Assembly (NCBI RefSeq): GCF_011008565.1 | Contig: NZ_JAAIWK010000004.1 | Span: 1-64,000 of the forward strand | Length of the DNA stretch: 64,000 nt | DNA from: Heyndrickxia ginsengihumi | GTDB lineage: Bacteria > Bacillota > Bacilli > Bacillales > Bacillaceae_C | Direction of reading: 5' to 3' | In this document: one piece after another, positions 63,670 to 64,000 of the stretch | Numbering within the stretch: position 1 is the stretch's first letter | Layout: each line of letters begins with the position of its first letter | Translations under genes and position numbers: made by a program | The notes under the pieces: model-generated | Seen by the model: only the letters and a program-made list of their open reading frames with translations | What the model was told of the DNA's origin: nothing | Databases searched by the model: none

Positions 63670-64000
63670 ATGAGCTCGACTTTTTCTGGCCTAGAAATTG
63701 CCAAGCGTGCAATGGCTGCTCAGCAGAGCGCTTTGTACACAGTCGGAAATAACGTTGCTAACGCAAATACAGAAGGCTATACAAGACAACGTGTGAATTT
63801 AACACCAACAGATGAGTACCCAACAGTCGCGAGAAACCGTCCACAAATGGCAGGACAAATTGGAACTGGTGTAGAAGCAGGATCTGTGCAACGTGTCCGT
63901 GAAAAATTTCTCGATGTTCAATATCGCGATAATAATAATACACTTGGCTATTGGAATGCACGTTCAGATTCATTAAGCCAATTGGAAGACGTCATGAATG
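63670..64000 (+). CDS. flgK: Flagellar hook-associated protein FlgK (5' part)
   Basis: 110 residues are visible before the window ends. N-terminus: STFSGLEIAKRAMAAQQSAL, then the rod/hook motif VGNNVANANTEGYTRQRVNL, which identifies FlgK. GGAGG lies seven bases before the ATG. Truncated only by the window edge. Confidence 0.93.
   Translation, partial: MSSTFSGLEIAKRAMAAQQSALYTVGNNVANANTEGYTRQRVNLTPTDEYPTVARNRPQMAGQIGTGVEAGSVQRVREKFLDVQYRDNNNTLGYWNARSDSLSQLEDVMN

Overview
The window looks like a chromosomal segment of a low-GC, endospore-forming Bacillus-type Firmicute. The evidence is a degS-degU-degV-comFA-comFC-yvyF-flgM-flgN-flgK run in the same order as Bacillus subtilis, plus tagO, tagU-like, lytE-like, pbpC-like, nagA-nagB-nagR (yvoA), a ydaO-class riboswitch and several Bacillus-specific small families (DUF1659, DUF2922, YvrJ, YdjO, DUF4183). 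I cannot name the species from sequence alone.

Layout. 0-7 kb: the 5' end of a transposase at the left edge, a tagU-like LCP ligase, a MacB/YknXYZ-type efflux set (adaptor, ATPase, permease), an OmpR-type two-component pair and a small Met/Gly/Ser-rich membrane protein. 7-11 kb: an XRE repressor divergent from a structured non-coding RNA candidate, a histidine phosphatase, and a glutamate symporter behind a c-di-AMP (ydaO) riboswitch. 11-15 kb: gluconate uptake and phosphorylation (gntP, gntK) with a divergent RpiR-type regulator. 15-18 kb: a decayed IS1595-like transposase, a small membrane protein and a DUF1002 exported protein. 18-26 kb: a LacI-regulated sugar operon (binding protein, two permeases, two Gfo/Idh oxidoreductases, a TIM-barrel isomerase) with no ATPase or kinase of its own. 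26-33 kb: small Bacillus families, an acid phosphatase lipoprotein, tRNA-Thr(CGU), a GNAT acetyltransferase, a chemoreceptor of unusual topology, a divergent DUF4183 pair, tRNA-Ser(CGA) and an acyl-CoA dehydrogenase. 33-39.5 kb: a complete Leloir operon galK-galE-galT-galM with its own LacI-type regulator. 40-49 kb: cvfB, a VOC protein, manA, a MarR/MFS pair, a DHA2 drug exporter and the nag operon. 49-56 kb: cell-envelope genes (lytE-like, pbpC-like, tagO) and a second chemoreceptor. 56-64 kb: the degSU/comF/flagellar late-gene block, cut inside flgK.

The commonest theme is sugar import and entry into central metabolism (gluconate, an unknown glycoside, galactose, mannose, glucosamine). Each module has its own regulator and most have a recognisable operator. 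The second theme is envelope and motility.

The most unusual layer is repetitive DNA. Three families of short dispersed repeats sit at gene ends. In four places the host gene's stop codon and last residues are encoded by the repeat itself. One family (core GGTGCCTGACCCC) forms near-perfect hairpins, one copy of which touches the -35 box of a tRNA promoter. A second family includes an element of about 183 bp with 15-bp terminal inverted repeats, a diverged inverted copy of which lies 27 kb away. Other items worth a look are the c-di-AMP riboswitch in front of gltT, the XRE/structured-RNA locus, and the transmembrane-poor chemoreceptor.
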